A stretch of 64,000 nucleotides of DNA from an uncultured Dehalococcoidia bacterium (GTDB lineage Bacteria > Chloroflexota > Dehalococcoidia > Lucifugimonadales > UBA3495), in NCBI GenBank assembly GCA_951812625.1, contig CATOSP010000001.1, forward strand, positions 1 through 64,000. Direction: 5' to 3'. The notes beneath the pieces are model-generated. The model was not told the origin of the DNA. It did no database searches and was given only the letters and a program-made list of their open reading frames with translations. Positions within the stretch are counted from its first letter, which is position 1. Each line of letters opens with the position of its first letter. The translations under genes were made by a program, and so were the position numbers. Of the stretch, positions 18,334-27,939 are shown piece after piece.

Positions 18334-18753
18334 ATGAAGATATACTTTGCTGGCTCGATTCGTGGAGGCCGTGAAGACTGGGCGGTTTACCAGGAACTCA
18401 TTGAGAACTTGGGTAGGTTCGGACAGGTCCTGACTGAACACGTAGGGGACCCAGACCTGCCAGATTATGGGGAGAATGTGCTGCCTGACGAGGAAATCTT
18501 CCAGCGGGACATGGCCTGGCTGCAGGAAGCGGATTCTATCGTCGCGGAGGTAAGCACCCCATCGCTGGGAGTGGGTTTTGAGATTGGCCGGGCCGAACTT
18601 CTGGGGAAACCGATCCTTTGCCTGTACAGGCAAAAGGAGGGCCGACGATTGTCGGCAATGATCACCGGGAACCCCAAGCTGCAGGTCCGGGTCTACGAAA
18701 GCATGGAGGAAGCCGTTGCCCTGGTTGAGGAATTCCTGGACCGCAAGATGTAG
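18334..18753 (+). CDS. DNPH1/RCL-like 2'-deoxynucleoside 5'-phosphate N-hydrolase family protein
   Basis: 139 residues. MKIYFAGSIRGGREDWAVYQ and the later MAWLQEADSIVAEVSTPSLG, VGFEIGRAELLGKPILCLYR match the nucleoside 2-deoxyribosyltransferase/Rcl fold: FAGSIRGG binds phosphate, the Glu of VAEV is the candidate nucleophile and GVGFEIGRA lines the site. The enzyme would cleave the glycosidic bond of deoxynucleotides, a pool-cleaning role. The start at 18334 is chosen because AAGGG lies six bases before it and the family begins KIYFAG. Confidence 0.85.
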   Translation: MKIYFAGSIRGGREDWAVYQELIENLGRFGQVLTEHVGDPDLPDYGENVLPDEEIFQRDMAWLQEADSIVAEVSTPSLGVGFEIGRAELLGKPILCLYRQKEGRRLSAMITGNPKLQVRVYESMEEAVALVEEFLDRKM

Positions 18754-18872
18754 TGCGGTCGTGCAGCTCTTTTGGTTGAAACGAAACCACCGACACTTAG
18801 CGATGAGTGGCACGTGTCTACTCATACGACCGGCGAGTGTCGCTGGCTACGTGAGGCTTGGGCACGTAGCTG

Positions 18873-19308
18873 ATGAGCAACACCACTCCTGAACAACTTG
18901 AAAGATCTGACTTTGATCACCTGCTCCGACTGGCGGGGGGTGAGCTGTGCAGAATGCGGCCGTCCCCGACGCCCATGCCGCCCGTGGCGTGGCGATGCCG
19001 GAGTTCCCCTGAGGTCTGGGCACGCCACGGCGACTACCTACTCTATGTGGAGGCCAAGGCAGCAGTCGTGATAGAGGCAAAGTCCGAGGGCCATACCGTC
19101 ACTGGAGTGGAGGCCCAGCCGGGGGAATATCGCACGGGGTTTCCGGAGAATCTGCCCACCCACGTCCAGTCCCCTGTCGTTCCTGTACGAGAGTGCCGGG
19201 ATAGAGAACCAGTTCACCAAGGCGCTTGACCCACAGCCTCACCGCCGCTACGTCTCTTCCTTTCATACCCTTGGGACGCTAGCTGATTGGCTGGGAGAGG
19301 AGGATTGA
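18873..19308 (+). pseudogene. N-terminal fragment of a type I restriction enzyme R subunit (HsdR)
   Basis: Pieces in three frames assemble an HsdR N-terminus: EQLERSDFDHLLRLAGG, then VQNAAVPDAHAARGVAMPEF in another frame, then GDYLLYVEAKAAVVIEAKSE (the D...ExK nuclease motif), then PLSFLYESAGIENQFTKALD to LGTLADWLGEED and TGA. The helicase and C-terminal regions are absent. No HsdM or HsdS is nearby. It is a dead remnant of a restriction system, probably delivered by transfer. Confidence 0.75.
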
Positions 19309-19611
19309 ATCTGCCGAGACTCCGCCCGGTGCAGTGGAACTGGTGGCCGGGTTAAAGGGCGAGCTTCACCGGCGAACATCGGCGATGGCTAGGGGACATC
19401 AAACACCACATCGCGGGCCATTTTCAGCGCGACATGGAGGTCTTCCAGTGCGTCCCCCTCATCCAGCAGGACCGCCTGGGTGCGGTCCCTTGATTTGACC
19501 GGCGATGGGCGGCAACCGCCGTTTGATGAACTGGACCTGGGGCTGGTGGGGTAGTCGCCGGTCAGTCCCAATCTAAGCCTTGATGTCAGCATCGGGGCGG
19601 CGGACCGCTGA

Positions 19612-19660
19612 GGAAAATTCCAGTTTTCCGGTCAAAACCGGACAATTCCGGACATTTTCC
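19612..19660 (+). repeat. dispersed intergenic repeat, unit B
   Basis: GGAAAATTCCAGTTTTCCGG, TCAAAACCGGACAATTCCGG, ACATTTTCC. It has the same order of sub-elements as units A2, C and D. Confidence 0.7.
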
Positions 19661-19753
19661 CCCGATGGTATTTCCACTCCCCATTTTCCACGAAGACCGA
19701 CAGGGCCGTAGCAAGCTCTCCCCACTCCCAGGCACTGGTCGCGCTACGGACTG

Positions 19754-19806
19754 CCGGAAAATTACGATTATCCGGTCAAATCCGGACATTTCCGGACATT
19801 CTCCCC
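19754..19806 (+). repeat. dispersed intergenic repeat, unit C
   Basis: CCGGAAAATTACGATTATCC, GGTCAAATCCGGACATTTCC, GGACATTCTCCCC. Similarity to unit D continues downstream, ending about 85 bases later in GATATGATAAGGCA (unit D: GATATGGTAAGGCA). Confidence 0.7.
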
Positions 19807-20313
19807 ATCTCCGGGTTTAGGTCCGGCGGGCATGAGTGCCACACGCCACCGGAGTCCGCATCGCTCCAACCGTCTCCCATGTGGATATGATAAGGCACGG
19901 GGTCCGGGCCTGGAAAGAGGCAAGTGTCAGTAAACAGTGGTCTCCATGCCCCTGTTGGGGCGGGTCCCCGATAATGACAGAAGACTCAGAGGACAAACCG
20001 AGGAGATACACCGTCATAATTGACAAAGGTCCCACCCCGTCACGGCGCCAATGCCCTGCACCTGCCGGGGTGTCTGCCGATGGCTGAACCAACTTAGGAA
20101 GTCGTATATCTCATACAAGAAGCCATAATCTTCCACGTTGAAGCAGGCGTCCGGGTATTCTCCGTAGCCTTGCACGATTGCAGTGGCCTGTACTACCCGA
20201 GACAGCAGGAGTCGATGAACTTGGAGCGCGCTGAGCGGGACGGTCGCCCGAGAAATAAGTGTGGCTGATGGATGCCCAGGCAAGATGGCAGGCTTTCCCT
20301 GGATCTAACCGAC

Positions 20314-21606
20314 TTAGCCGGGCAGCCGTTCAGTCCCGACGTGTGTTGTAGTGGCGACACCGGCAGGGTTGTAGTACGCCTCCACCGGCCGCCGCACCAG
20401 CGGCGTTAACAAAACCACCGGCAGCATCAAAAGCAGACCTGCCCCGGCATTGATGCCTATGGCCAACGATATGCTGAATGCCTGGGCGATGGCCCCGATT
20501 TCCACGCCGCCGATCAAGTGGCCCAGGCCGTTGACCAATCCCTGGGAACCCATTATCCGACCCCGCATCTCTGCCGGTGACGAAAGCAACAGGATCGTGC
20601 TCTGCATCGTGCTGAATCCCGACTGGCCAACACCGGCGCTGAAGAGCAACAGGAAGGAAATCAGGAACCAGGGCGACCACGCCACCGATGCCACGCCCAC
20701 GGCCACGATCATCGCGCCTATTACGAAGTAACGTCCGTGAAAGGTGTAGTTCCGGCGCGTGGCGATGATTATCGCTCCCATGAGCGTGCCGATCCCTTCC
20801 GCTGAGCCTATCACGCCCCCCAGCGCGGGTCCCACTTTCAACACGTCGGTGGCGAGAACCGGTATGAAGTATTGCAACGGCAGCACCATGCCGTTCATCA
20901 CCAGTGATATGGAAAGCACCCCCAGCACGAACTTGTTGGAGAATGAATGTCCGATGCCCGACTTGATTCCCTGCCAGAACACCCTGTCCCTGCCCACCAC
21001 CGAGGCGGACTTCGGCAGTCGCATCCTGAACATCAGGCAGGCTGCGATCAGGTCCAGAGCGACCAGTAATATGTATGCGCCAGTAAATCCGTAGAAGGCG
21101 ATCACCAGCCCGCCGGTCAACGGGCCCAGAATCTTGCCCCCATTGTTAGTCATGGTCTCCAGAGACATGGCGTGGGCGATCCGGGCTTCCCCTGCCAGGT
21201 CGAAGAGCGCCGCCCGCCTGGTGGGGTCATCCAACACCTTGGCTGTGCCCTGCAAAAGAATGGCAAGGAAAACGAACCAGGGGTGAATGAGGTCCAGTAT
21301 CAAGAGGGTCAGCAGCCCCGATGCGACAAGCAAATAGAAAGTGTGGATACCGGTCAGAATGCGCCACCGGTCCAGCCGGTCGGCCAGCATTCCGGCCACC
21401 AGGGACAGAGGCGGGCGCGGACCATTCAAGCAGACGGAAATCAGTCCGACTTGAAAGGCCGATTCGGTCAGTTGGAAGATCAGGTATCCCAGAACCAGCA
21501 GTTCCATGCGGCGGGAGATTTCATGGACCCACCGTGCCGCCCACATCAGGCGGAAGTCGGGGTCCTGCAGAACGGCCAAGACAGGGATGTTGGAAAGTGG
21601 AGGCAA
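20314..21606 (-). CDS. MFS transporter (MFS_3 / exporter-like)
   Basis: 430 residues with about twelve predicted helices. LMWAARWVHEISRRMELLVL near the start, the loop AGMLADRLDRWRILTG after helix 2 (the MFS motif A position), and GVGQSGFSTMQSTILLLSSP with PAEMRGRIMGSQGLVNGLGH in the second half fit the MFS_3 group, which includes siderophore and drug exporters. It is divergent from a MarR-type regulator, a common arrangement for regulated drug exporters. The substrate is unknown. Confidence 0.88.
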   Translation of the reverse strand: MPPLSNIPVLAVLQDPDFRLMWAARWVHEISRRMELLVLGYLIFQLTESAFQVGLISVCLNGPRPPLSLVAGMLADRLDRWRILTGIHTFYLLVASGLLTLLILDLIHPWFVFLAILLQGTAKVLDDPTRRAALFDLAGEARIAHAMSLETMTNNGGKILGPLTGGLVIAFYGFTGAYILLVALDLIAACLMFRMRLPKSASVVGRDRVFWQGIKSGIGHSFSNKFVLGVLSISLVMNGMVLPLQYFIPVLATDVLKVGPALGGVIGSAEGIGTLMGAIIIATRRNYTFHGRYFVIGAMIVAVGVASVAWSPWFLISFLLLFSAGVGQSGFSTMQSTILLLSSPAEMRGRIMGSQGLVNGLGHLIGGVEIGAIAQAFSISLAIGINAGAGLLLMLPVVLLTPLVRRPVEAYYNPAGVATTTHVGTERLPG

Positions 21607-22041
21607 AGGGTTTCCCTCGTTGAATACCGTCCAACGCCACCAACTACGGGTGCTGTTTCCCTATGCCCACCGCGCCGGGGCGCCCACTTCAGCAGCCTGG
21701 TTCAGGCCGCAAACATACGCCGCAAGGCTTCAGGGAGTCAACACAAGGAGAAGGCAACTCGGAAACCGCAGGGGAGCTTTGGGAGATACGCCCTGACCCT
21801 TGAGTCGGGGGCTCGAATGAGGCATAGACAGCGTTCCGTCTCAGGTAGTCTGGTTTAGACACCCTGCTCCTTTGAGATCATTCACAATGCCGGGCAATTT
21901 GCTCAGCGGACTCCCGCGCCATGGCAGCGATGCGGTCTCTGATTATGAATGGAATGCGTCAGGAACTTGATAACCAGTGACTGTTAGATTAAGGTACAAA
22001 TATACTGTTTTTATAGTATCATCGTATCAAGGTGAAAGTTC
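21607..22041 (+). other. 435-base divergent region between MFS and MarR genes
   Basis: No gene is supported. The last 90 bases are AT-rich and contain the candidate operator described next. The half near the MFS gene is GC-rich and may be its untranslated leader. Confidence 0.5.
22002..22019 (+). promoter_or_regulatory. candidate MarR-type operator
   Basis: ATACT-N8-AGTAT in an AT-rich stretch about 25 bases before the MarR start codon. MarR proteins usually bind such 16-20 base imperfect palindromes near their own promoter, so autoregulation is plausible. Inference only. Confidence 0.4.
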
Positions 22042-22542
22042 GTGCAGCACGACCATAAGCAGGAATTGACTGACCGCTTCCTGGAACTGGCGGAGTATCT
22101 GAACCACCGCTGGCACATTCGAAGCATCGACCAGTGGGAAGGTCTGGACATGACTATTCCCCAGATAAAGACGTTGGCCCTGCTGGAACTCAACGGACAA
22201 TTGCGAATGGGCAACATCGCCAATTATCTGGGAAGGGCGCTGTCCGCCACTACGACCCTCGTCGACCGTCTGGTAGAAAAGGGCCTGGTGGACCGCGTCT
22301 CGGATCCCAGCGACCGGAGAGTGGTCGTTTGCGAATTGACCGACCTCGGCCGGGACGTCGCGCCACGGTTCTGGCGCATTGGACGCGAACGGATAGATGT
22401 GGTCGTGGAACATTTGGAAGACGGCGAACTGGAAACTGTAGTAGAAGGTCTGGAGTTGGTCTACGAGGCGGAGAGAAGGTGCCAGGAATCTCTCAACCCA
22501 ATGCAACCCAAAGAAGCCAAGCGGCATCTCGCCGCAGACTGA
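22042..22542 (+). CDS. MarR-family transcriptional regulator
   Basis: 166 residues from GTG 22042. The winged helix reads IPQIKTLALLELNGQLRMGN (helix before recognition), NYLGRALSATTTLVDRLVEK (recognition helix) and GLVDRVSDPSDRRVVVCELT, the classical beta-wing with Asp-Arg. These repressors respond to phenolic or oxidising ligands and usually control an adjacent exporter, here the divergent MFS gene. The C-terminal 25 residues are an extension beyond the usual dimerisation helix. Confidence 0.92.
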   Translation: MQHDHKQELTDRFLELAEYLNHRWHIRSIDQWEGLDMTIPQIKTLALLELNGQLRMGNIANYLGRALSATTTLVDRLVEKGLVDRVSDPSDRRVVVCELTDLGRDVAPRFWRIGRERIDVVVEHLEDGELETVVEGLELVYEAERRCQESLNPMQPKEAKRHLAAD

Positions 22543-22949
22543 CCCAGGCGTGGGCCGTGTAATGCCGCTACCTGGTCTTCACGCTCATTGTTCATCCCAC
22601 AGCTACTGAGTCTCGACCTCTTCCTCCATGGCTGTCGAGCTGATCGAGGACATTGCATCTGGCGCACATCCTGAGGATAACCCTTCTGTCCTCAATCAGC
22701 CGATGGACCAGTCGGACCGGCCCGGTGCACGGATGTAAGTGAGGCGCACCCGGACAATCCTCACTGGGTAGAGCTATTTACCGGCTGCTCACTGCGACAT
22801 GCACGAAAAACATCGCCGGAGCTCCCTCGTCCGTGTTTTCGTCCGGGGCTCTACCCAAGTTGTTCTGCCCACTTCGAGAGCGGGGCTATACACCGGTTTC
22901 TCCGGGCGTAACCCCGCTAAGACCGGGAAAGGCAGACCCTATCTTCGCG
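22543..22949 (+). other. 407-base intergenic region, nothing recognised
   Basis: It lies between the convergent MarR and cupin genes. No ORF, repeat or clear terminator is supported. Confidence 0.5.
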
Positions 22950-23309
22950 CTATCGCAGGCCAGTTATCGTGATATGGGCCATGTAGGAATTGGCCGTTGC
23001 CCCATGCCAGTGGTTCTCGCCCGGCAGAATCTGGACCACGTCGCCAACGCCGACCTCCAGCACCTGCTCCTCGTTGGCCACTATGCCGTTGCCCAGGGTA
23101 ATGACCAATATCTGGTCGGTGGTGTGGGTATGCCACCCAGTGGTGGCTCCCTTCTCGAAGTTGACCACGCTACTGCTGAAGTGCTCGCTGCTCCCCTCGG
23201 GCAAGAGCGGCTGGCGGGTGCGGTGGACTTCACCGCCGGTCCAACCTTCGATGGGAGTGGCGGGTCCCAAGGGTACGTGTTCAATGGCCGAGATTCGCAG
23301 CAACTTCAT
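22950..23309 (-). CDS. small cupin-domain protein
   Basis: 119 residues. A single cupin barrel: GWHTHTTDQILVITLGNGIV (first motif, His-x-His) and GDVVQILPGENHWHGATANS (second motif with the third His). These His residues would bind a divalent metal. The ORF track extends to 23540, but GGAGGT sits a few bases before the Met at 23309 and homology starts there. Function is probably binding or a small dioxygenase/isomerase activity; no substrate is indicated. Confidence 0.82.
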   Translation of the reverse strand: MKLLRISAIEHVPLGPATPIEGWTGGEVHRTRQPLLPEGSSEHFSSSVVNFEKGATTGWHTHTTDQILVITLGNGIVANEEQVLEVGVGDVVQILPGENHWHGATANSYMAHITITGLR

Positions 23310-23475
23310 GACTACCTCCATCATCCAGAGCAGGTTGGGCCAATTTCGCCGGACCGAATGCGGTATGGCGACTCTAGTGCACAACGATAATACACTCAGC
23401 CTGATTTGGGAATAGGCCAAACCTGCCGGGAACCGTGTTGAAGAGGAATTCCCCGGAACGGCGTTGGTCCGCAGA

Positions 23476-24678
23476 TTAGCGCAATCTGGTGGCGCGAGGA
23501 TGGGTGGCCGCCGCCACTTCGTCCGGGGTGAGACCGGCAAACCGCTGCGGACGGTAGGGACCCAGCACTGCGTCTGCCGGCATCCCGTCGCAGATTTCCT
23601 GGGCGGCCAACTGGCTCAGCGCCGGAGCCAGGGTAACGCCACTATGGGTGAGGGCCACATACAGGTTGGGAGCCTCGGACGCAAACCCCATCACCGGATA
23701 GCCGTCCAGGGGCATGGGGCGCCAGCCCACCGGCACCGGAACGGCCCGCGCACCGGCGAGCCCCGGCAGGTAATGGCAGGCACGGGTCAGCAGGTCGTCG
23801 GCGTGGTCCTGGCTGTCGTCTTCGGCCAGACTCTCCTGGTCGCCTTCGCCGATCATCAGGCGACCGTCGGCGCACTGCCGCAAATGTATCTCCCTGCGCC
23901 CATCGCCCAAGGGCGGCGCGTACACCACCGGCACGTTGGAGAGCAGGGGCTGAAGAGGGTCAGTCCGTATCACTACGCCGGGACTTTCGGCCTGGGGCAC
24001 GTTGACACCGGCCAGGGCCGCCAAACGGGTGGTCTCGGTGCCCGCGGCGACGACCACTGCATCCACGTCTCGTGACCCGGAGGCGATTGCCAGCCCCCGA
24101 ACCCTGCCATCATCATCCTGCTCAAATCCGTGGACTTCTGCGCCAGCAATGACTTCACAACCGATTTCCCGCAGGCGGCGAAGGCAGGCATCGACCACCA
24201 TTTGCGGCTCTACCTGGCCTTCATTGGGGCTGTACTCGGCGGCGGCCACCGGGCCAATCTCGAGCGCCGGTTCGAGACGCTCCAGCTCGTCGGCGTCGAC
24301 CAAGCGGGTCGGGTAGCCCCAGGACTGGAGCTGCCGCACCCGCGCCACCAAAGCTTCGGCGGCCACCGGGTCGGATTCCCAGGAAACCTTGCCGCCCCAG
24401 CGAAGACCTACACTGTCCAGGTCGCCATCATCACCGATACCCGCGGCGAAACGGCGCCACATCTCCAGGGAGCGGCGGTTCAAGTTGTGATAGCCGATGG
24501 GCTGTTTCGCCCCGGCATTGATCCAGGCAAAGCTGTGGCTCGACGCTCCGTGGCCAGGCTGGCCCTTGTCGATCAGTGTGACGCGGATGCCACGCTGGGC
24601 CAGCCGCCAGGCGATGGATGCGCCAAGGATGCCGGCTCCGATGACGGCTACGTTTTGGGGTTTCCCGGGAATGACCAT
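23476..24678 (-). CDS. FAD-dependent oxidoreductase (DAO family)
   Basis: About 400 residues. VAVIGAGILGASIAWRLAQR is the N-terminal FAD-binding GxGxxG, and IDKGQPGHGASSHSFAWINA matches D-amino-acid oxidase/glycine oxidase-like enzymes. A second conserved block is VGWRPMPLDGYPVMGFASEA followed by YVALTHSGVTLAPALSQLAA. It would oxidise an amine or amino acid in the cytoplasm. The start at 24678 (MVIPGKPQN) has AAGGAG upstream. It sits between a cupin and a luciferase-like gene, all on the minus strand. Confidence 0.88.
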   Translation of the reverse strand: MVIPGKPQNVAVIGAGILGASIAWRLAQRGIRVTLIDKGQPGHGASSHSFAWINAGAKQPIGYHNLNRRSLEMWRRFAAGIGDDGDLDSVGLRWGGKVSWESDPVAAEALVARVRQLQSWGYPTRLVDADELERLEPALEIGPVAAAEYSPNEGQVEPQMVVDACLRRLREIGCEVIAGAEVHGFEQDDDGRVRGLAIASGSRDVDAVVVAAGTETTRLAALAGVNVPQAESPGVVIRTDPLQPLLSNVPVVYAPPLGDGRREIHLRQCADGRLMIGEGDQESLAEDDSQDHADDLLTRACHYLPGLAGARAVPVPVGWRPMPLDGYPVMGFASEAPNLYVALTHSGVTLAPALSQLAAQEICDGMPADAVLGPYRPQRFAGLTPDEVAAATHPRATRLR

Positions 24679-24866
24679 CAGTTGCGTCTCCTTCCGTCGC
24701 ATGGACTACGGTTGCGCAAATGCTCCAGCAGGGCGCGCCACGGTCCGCCAAGCGACCGGCTCAATGGCACCTTGGCACTCCAGGATGTTACACAGATTGG
24801 CCGGGGCAACGTAATCTCCATGACCGACAGCCGGATACTGGAATATCCAGAGCGGGGGATGAAGTC

Positions 24867-25928
24867 CTATTTCCGGAACCTGGGCATCACTTCCCTGGCG
24901 AAAAGCTCCATTGAACGCAATACCCTGGAGTGCTCCATACTGCCGAAGGACATGCTGGCTCCAAAGTACCCGATGCCGTGTTCGTCGCGTAACCTGGTGA
25001 TCCGCTGCACACATTGCTCCGGGGTGCCGAAGTAGGCAGTAGTCTCCAGTTCCGACTCATAACTAGCAGGTTCGACGGTGCGAGTCCGGCGCCAGTGGTC
25101 CAGGTCCACATTGATTTCATTGCCGTGAGTCAAAGTGCGGCGATACCCGCCCAGATCCCTGACCCAAGTCAGCGACTGCCGCGGGTATTCCCTGGCTGCC
25201 AGTTCGTCTTCGTCCAGATACACAAACCGGAAGTAGGGCATTTCTTCCACGGGCAGATTCTTGCCGACAGCGGCGCAGCGTTCCGCATAAAGGGAAAACA
25301 GACCCAGGTTATCGGCCTCGGGTGTAGAAAAGCTGGTCAGGATGGGCAGGTCCCGCGACACGGCGACGTCCACACTGGCGGGGGTACGGGATACGGCCAG
25401 ATACACCGGAGGATGGGGCTGCTGCACAGGACGGGGAGCTATTGTAAGGTCTTTCACCTGATAGAATTCGCCGTGGTAGGTGAAATCGGACTGTGTCCAC
25501 AACCCCAAGATAATGTCCAGCGCCTCCTGAGTCCGCACGTCCCGGGTATCAAAGTCAATATTGAAGTTGCCGTACTCGTAGTCCGCCGAGCCGCGTCCAA
25601 CCCCGAAGTCCAGCCTGCCATGGCTCAGAACGTCCAGCATGGCGCTCTCTTCAGCCATGAAAATGGGGTTGTGAAAGGGCAGGACGCTGACGCCTGCCCC
25701 GATCCGTATCTTCCTGGTGCGTGCGGCGATGTGACTGAGCAAAGGCATCAGGGAGGGACAGATGCCGTACCGGCTGGAGTGGTGCTCCGCAATCCAGATC
25801 GAGTCGAAGCCTAATTCCTCGGCGTATTCAACCTGTTCCAGCATTTCACCAAAGATCCGGCTCTGGGCGCTGGTCTCCTGCTCTGTCCAGGAACCCAGCA
25901 AAAACAAGGCAAACTTCATGATGGACAT
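24867..25928 (-). CDS. LLM-class (luciferase-like) flavin-dependent oxidoreductase
   Basis: 353 residues, a TIM barrel of the bacterial luciferase superfamily. EYAEELGFDSIWIAEHHSSR, TRKIRIGAGVSVLPFHNPIF and GRLDFGVGRGSADYEYGNF are hallmark blocks (flavin/F420-binding face). Near the end, TAYFGTPEQCVQRITRLRDE is the usual C-terminal helix. It is an FMN- or F420-dependent monooxygenase or dehydrogenase; the cofactor cannot be distinguished by eye. The gap to the FAD oxidoreductase is about 190 bases, so co-transcription is possible. Confidence 0.9.
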   Translation of the reverse strand: MSIMKFALFLLGSWTEQETSAQSRIFGEMLEQVEYAEELGFDSIWIAEHHSSRYGICPSLMPLLSHIAARTRKIRIGAGVSVLPFHNPIFMAEESAMLDVLSHGRLDFGVGRGSADYEYGNFNIDFDTRDVRTQEALDIILGLWTQSDFTYHGEFYQVKDLTIAPRPVQQPHPPVYLAVSRTPASVDVAVSRDLPILTSFSTPEADNLGLFSLYAERCAAVGKNLPVEEMPYFRFVYLDEDELAAREYPRQSLTWVRDLGGYRRTLTHGNEINVDLDHWRRTRTVEPASYESELETTAYFGTPEQCVQRITRLRDEHGIGYFGASMSFGSMEHSRVLRSMELFAREVMPRFRK

Positions 25929-26132
25929 GGGCCTCCTTCAAGCTGGCTTGGAAGGGATTCTACAGGTCCAGGAGAGGGTCTGCTCACAGATGTCCATCTT
26001 TCGGCGTATCTCCACACCGGAGCGCTCTCTTCCACCTGGCGATGCTATCAGTAACTACCAGCCTGGCAACCTCGGAGCGCCACCTGGCAGCCTAAAGAAG
26101 TCTGCGCCCACCAAGCTCGGCAGGAGCGGAAA

Positions 26133-26153
26133 CCAGCCTCTTCACGAGGCTGG
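26133..26153 (-). terminator. hairpin after the DUF3179 gene
   Basis: On the minus strand CCAGCCTC-GTGAA-GAGGCTGG is followed by TTT. An 8-bp stem with a short T-run, just after the stop codon. Confidence 0.55.
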
Positions 26154-26159
26154 CCCTGG

Positions 26160-27785
26160 TCACGGACCCGTGTACAACTCTGTGTCCGGGTGGAACTGGA
26201 ACCAACCAAACCAGAATGACATGTGGGTGGGTATCCGCGCGAACTTCTCCGACTCGTCTGCCCCGTTGACGAGGAACTCCTCAGTCACGTGCCATGTGCC
26301 ACCTTCGGTGTCCGATATCAAGGGTGGGATCCCAGGGTAATCGCCGCTGTCCTCTGGCTCCAGCTTGAACGACCTGTCCCTGCGGTAGTAGGCCCTTGCG
26401 CCCTGGCTCGCATCCGACCCCAACACCACTATCTCCTCGCCTCCCACCGCGTCATTAACTATCCGGCGCTCCTGCAACAATGCGGAGGGGTAGGCCTTGG
26501 AGCTGTCGTTCACCTGTACCCCCAGCACGACGTCCTTCGCTTCAAGCCGGTCGTCCCGGTCAGGGACCGGGAACATCGTCTCAGGCGCGTTGAAGTAGTC
26601 GTAGTAAATCGCCTGCGGGTCCTCCTCCGGCACATAGAATTTGGCAGGATACACGCCTGTCTCCTGGTCGAGCACCGTGGTGTCGGGATGAAGCTCCAGC
26701 CATTCCTCCCACGTGGTCAGGATGACCGGAAAGAAGTCGAGCTTTATCCCGGAGTCCCATAACGGCCCTATGACAGGTTCGCTGGTGAGCTGATTCCAGA
26801 GCGAGTTGGTCAGCCGATCGTACATGACCTTGTTGCTGCGGTACAGCATCCCAGACGTGCCGAATGTGGTTGGCTCTCCGTTGATTCTGGCGGAATACAC
26901 GATTCCGGTGCCGCAGAGCGTTCAATAGGCCAGGGCGATGGGTTCGCCCCCCAACACATCGTTGGCCATCTCATGGGCGTTCACGATGCGCAGCGGGTAC
27001 GCCCTGTGCTCTCCGTTGATTGACACGCCGAATACCCGGTCGCCCGGCTGCAGGTAGTCCTGCTCGCCCGCCAACACGACCGGGGCATTCTGAAGGTCAG
27101 GTATCCCGTCGGGCAGGACACCTCCCCACGCGATCTCGGATACGTTTATCCGTGAGCCCTGCGCCGCCGGAGCCAGGAACTCGCCGAACCTGGGGTCGAT
27201 CAGGCTCATGAACGCGCCCTTCCACTGCACGTACCCATTGGGGGGAACGTACTCGTCGGCGTTCATGCCCAGCCACTCCATCCACTCATGCCAGGCGTCC
27301 CACACGTTACTGGTCTCCCGGCCCGTTATAGCCGAGATGGCCATGTCGGTCTCTTCCACGAGGTCCGGGTCACCGAAGAAGCGGAGCATCTCGATCATGA
27401 CCGGGACCATCGACCTGTCGTTGTTGGCGACAGAGAGTGTGATGGCCTCGCGTGTGTCATTGGGGTTTTGGTTCCAGGCCGAGAAGAACAGGTGCATGTT
27501 CGTAGTGGAGTCGTAGCCCGTGGCGGGAGTAGGTACTTGCTCGGATGGCGGCTCGGGGGTTGTAGTCGAGGCCGGCACGGCCGTGGCAGTCTGAGTCGGC
27601 AAAGCTGTCGTCGTGCTATCGACCGGTGAGGTTGGAGTCGGCGCAGCGGTCGCAGTCTGTGCAGGTGAAGCCGTTGGTATGCTGTCAACCTGTACGGTCG
27701 GCTCTGCCATACCGGAACAGGCCAAAGCAACAGCCACTATAAACCCGGCAGTCAGGGTTCCGAAATAACGCCAGAACTTAGTCAC
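26160..27785 (-). CDS. DUF3179 lipoprotein, candidate selenoprotein (in-frame TGA at the CxxC motif)
   Basis: The ORF track splits this gene at TGA 26922-26924, but both parts are in one frame and form one protein of 541 residues. The GTG start at 27785 follows AGGAAGGA; a lipoprotein signal (GFIVAVALACSG), a Thr/Pro/Ala-rich linker and a HEAT-like helical stretch lead to the DUF3179 domain. That domain has YPLRIVNAHEMANDVLGGEP, IALAY-TGA-TLCGTGIVY and FGTSGMLYRSNKVMYDRLTN. Family members have Cys where the TGA (codon 288) stands, giving CxLCG; here it would be U-T-L-C. A hairpin suited to a SECIS element follows. The alternative is a nonsense mutation of TGC or TGT. DUF3179 function is unknown; the CxxC motif suggests redox or metal binding outside the cell. 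Confidence 0.7.
26891..26921 (-). promoter_or_regulatory. candidate bacterial SECIS element of the DUF3179 gene
   Basis: Counting from the base after UGA, positions 15-20 (CGGAAT) pair perfectly with 26-31 (ATTCCG), leaving a loop CGTGT at 21-25. The loop has G among its first two bases and lies about 20 bases after UGA, inside the window known for bacterial SECIS hairpins. The OsmC-like gene in this window has a hairpin at the identical offset with loop CGTGG. Confidence 0.55.
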
Positions 27786-27939
27786 GGGAGTCCTTCCTGG
27801 GACATTCCGACCTCCCTTCCAACTGTTGTAACACCGGCTATATTGAAACGACAAGGGTAACGGACGCGGTCGATGTTTTCGGGGCGCTACAACAATTGGC
27901 GCAGCCCGCGTTGCGCGACCTAAGGACATGGCGTGCCGG

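Larger units (their letters stand above)
19309..20313 (+). other. 1-kb gene-poor stretch with two dispersed repeat copies
   Basis: No supported gene. Short frames on both strands lack motifs. It contains repeat units B and C, listed separately, and probably other debris from the HsdR region. Confidence 0.6.
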
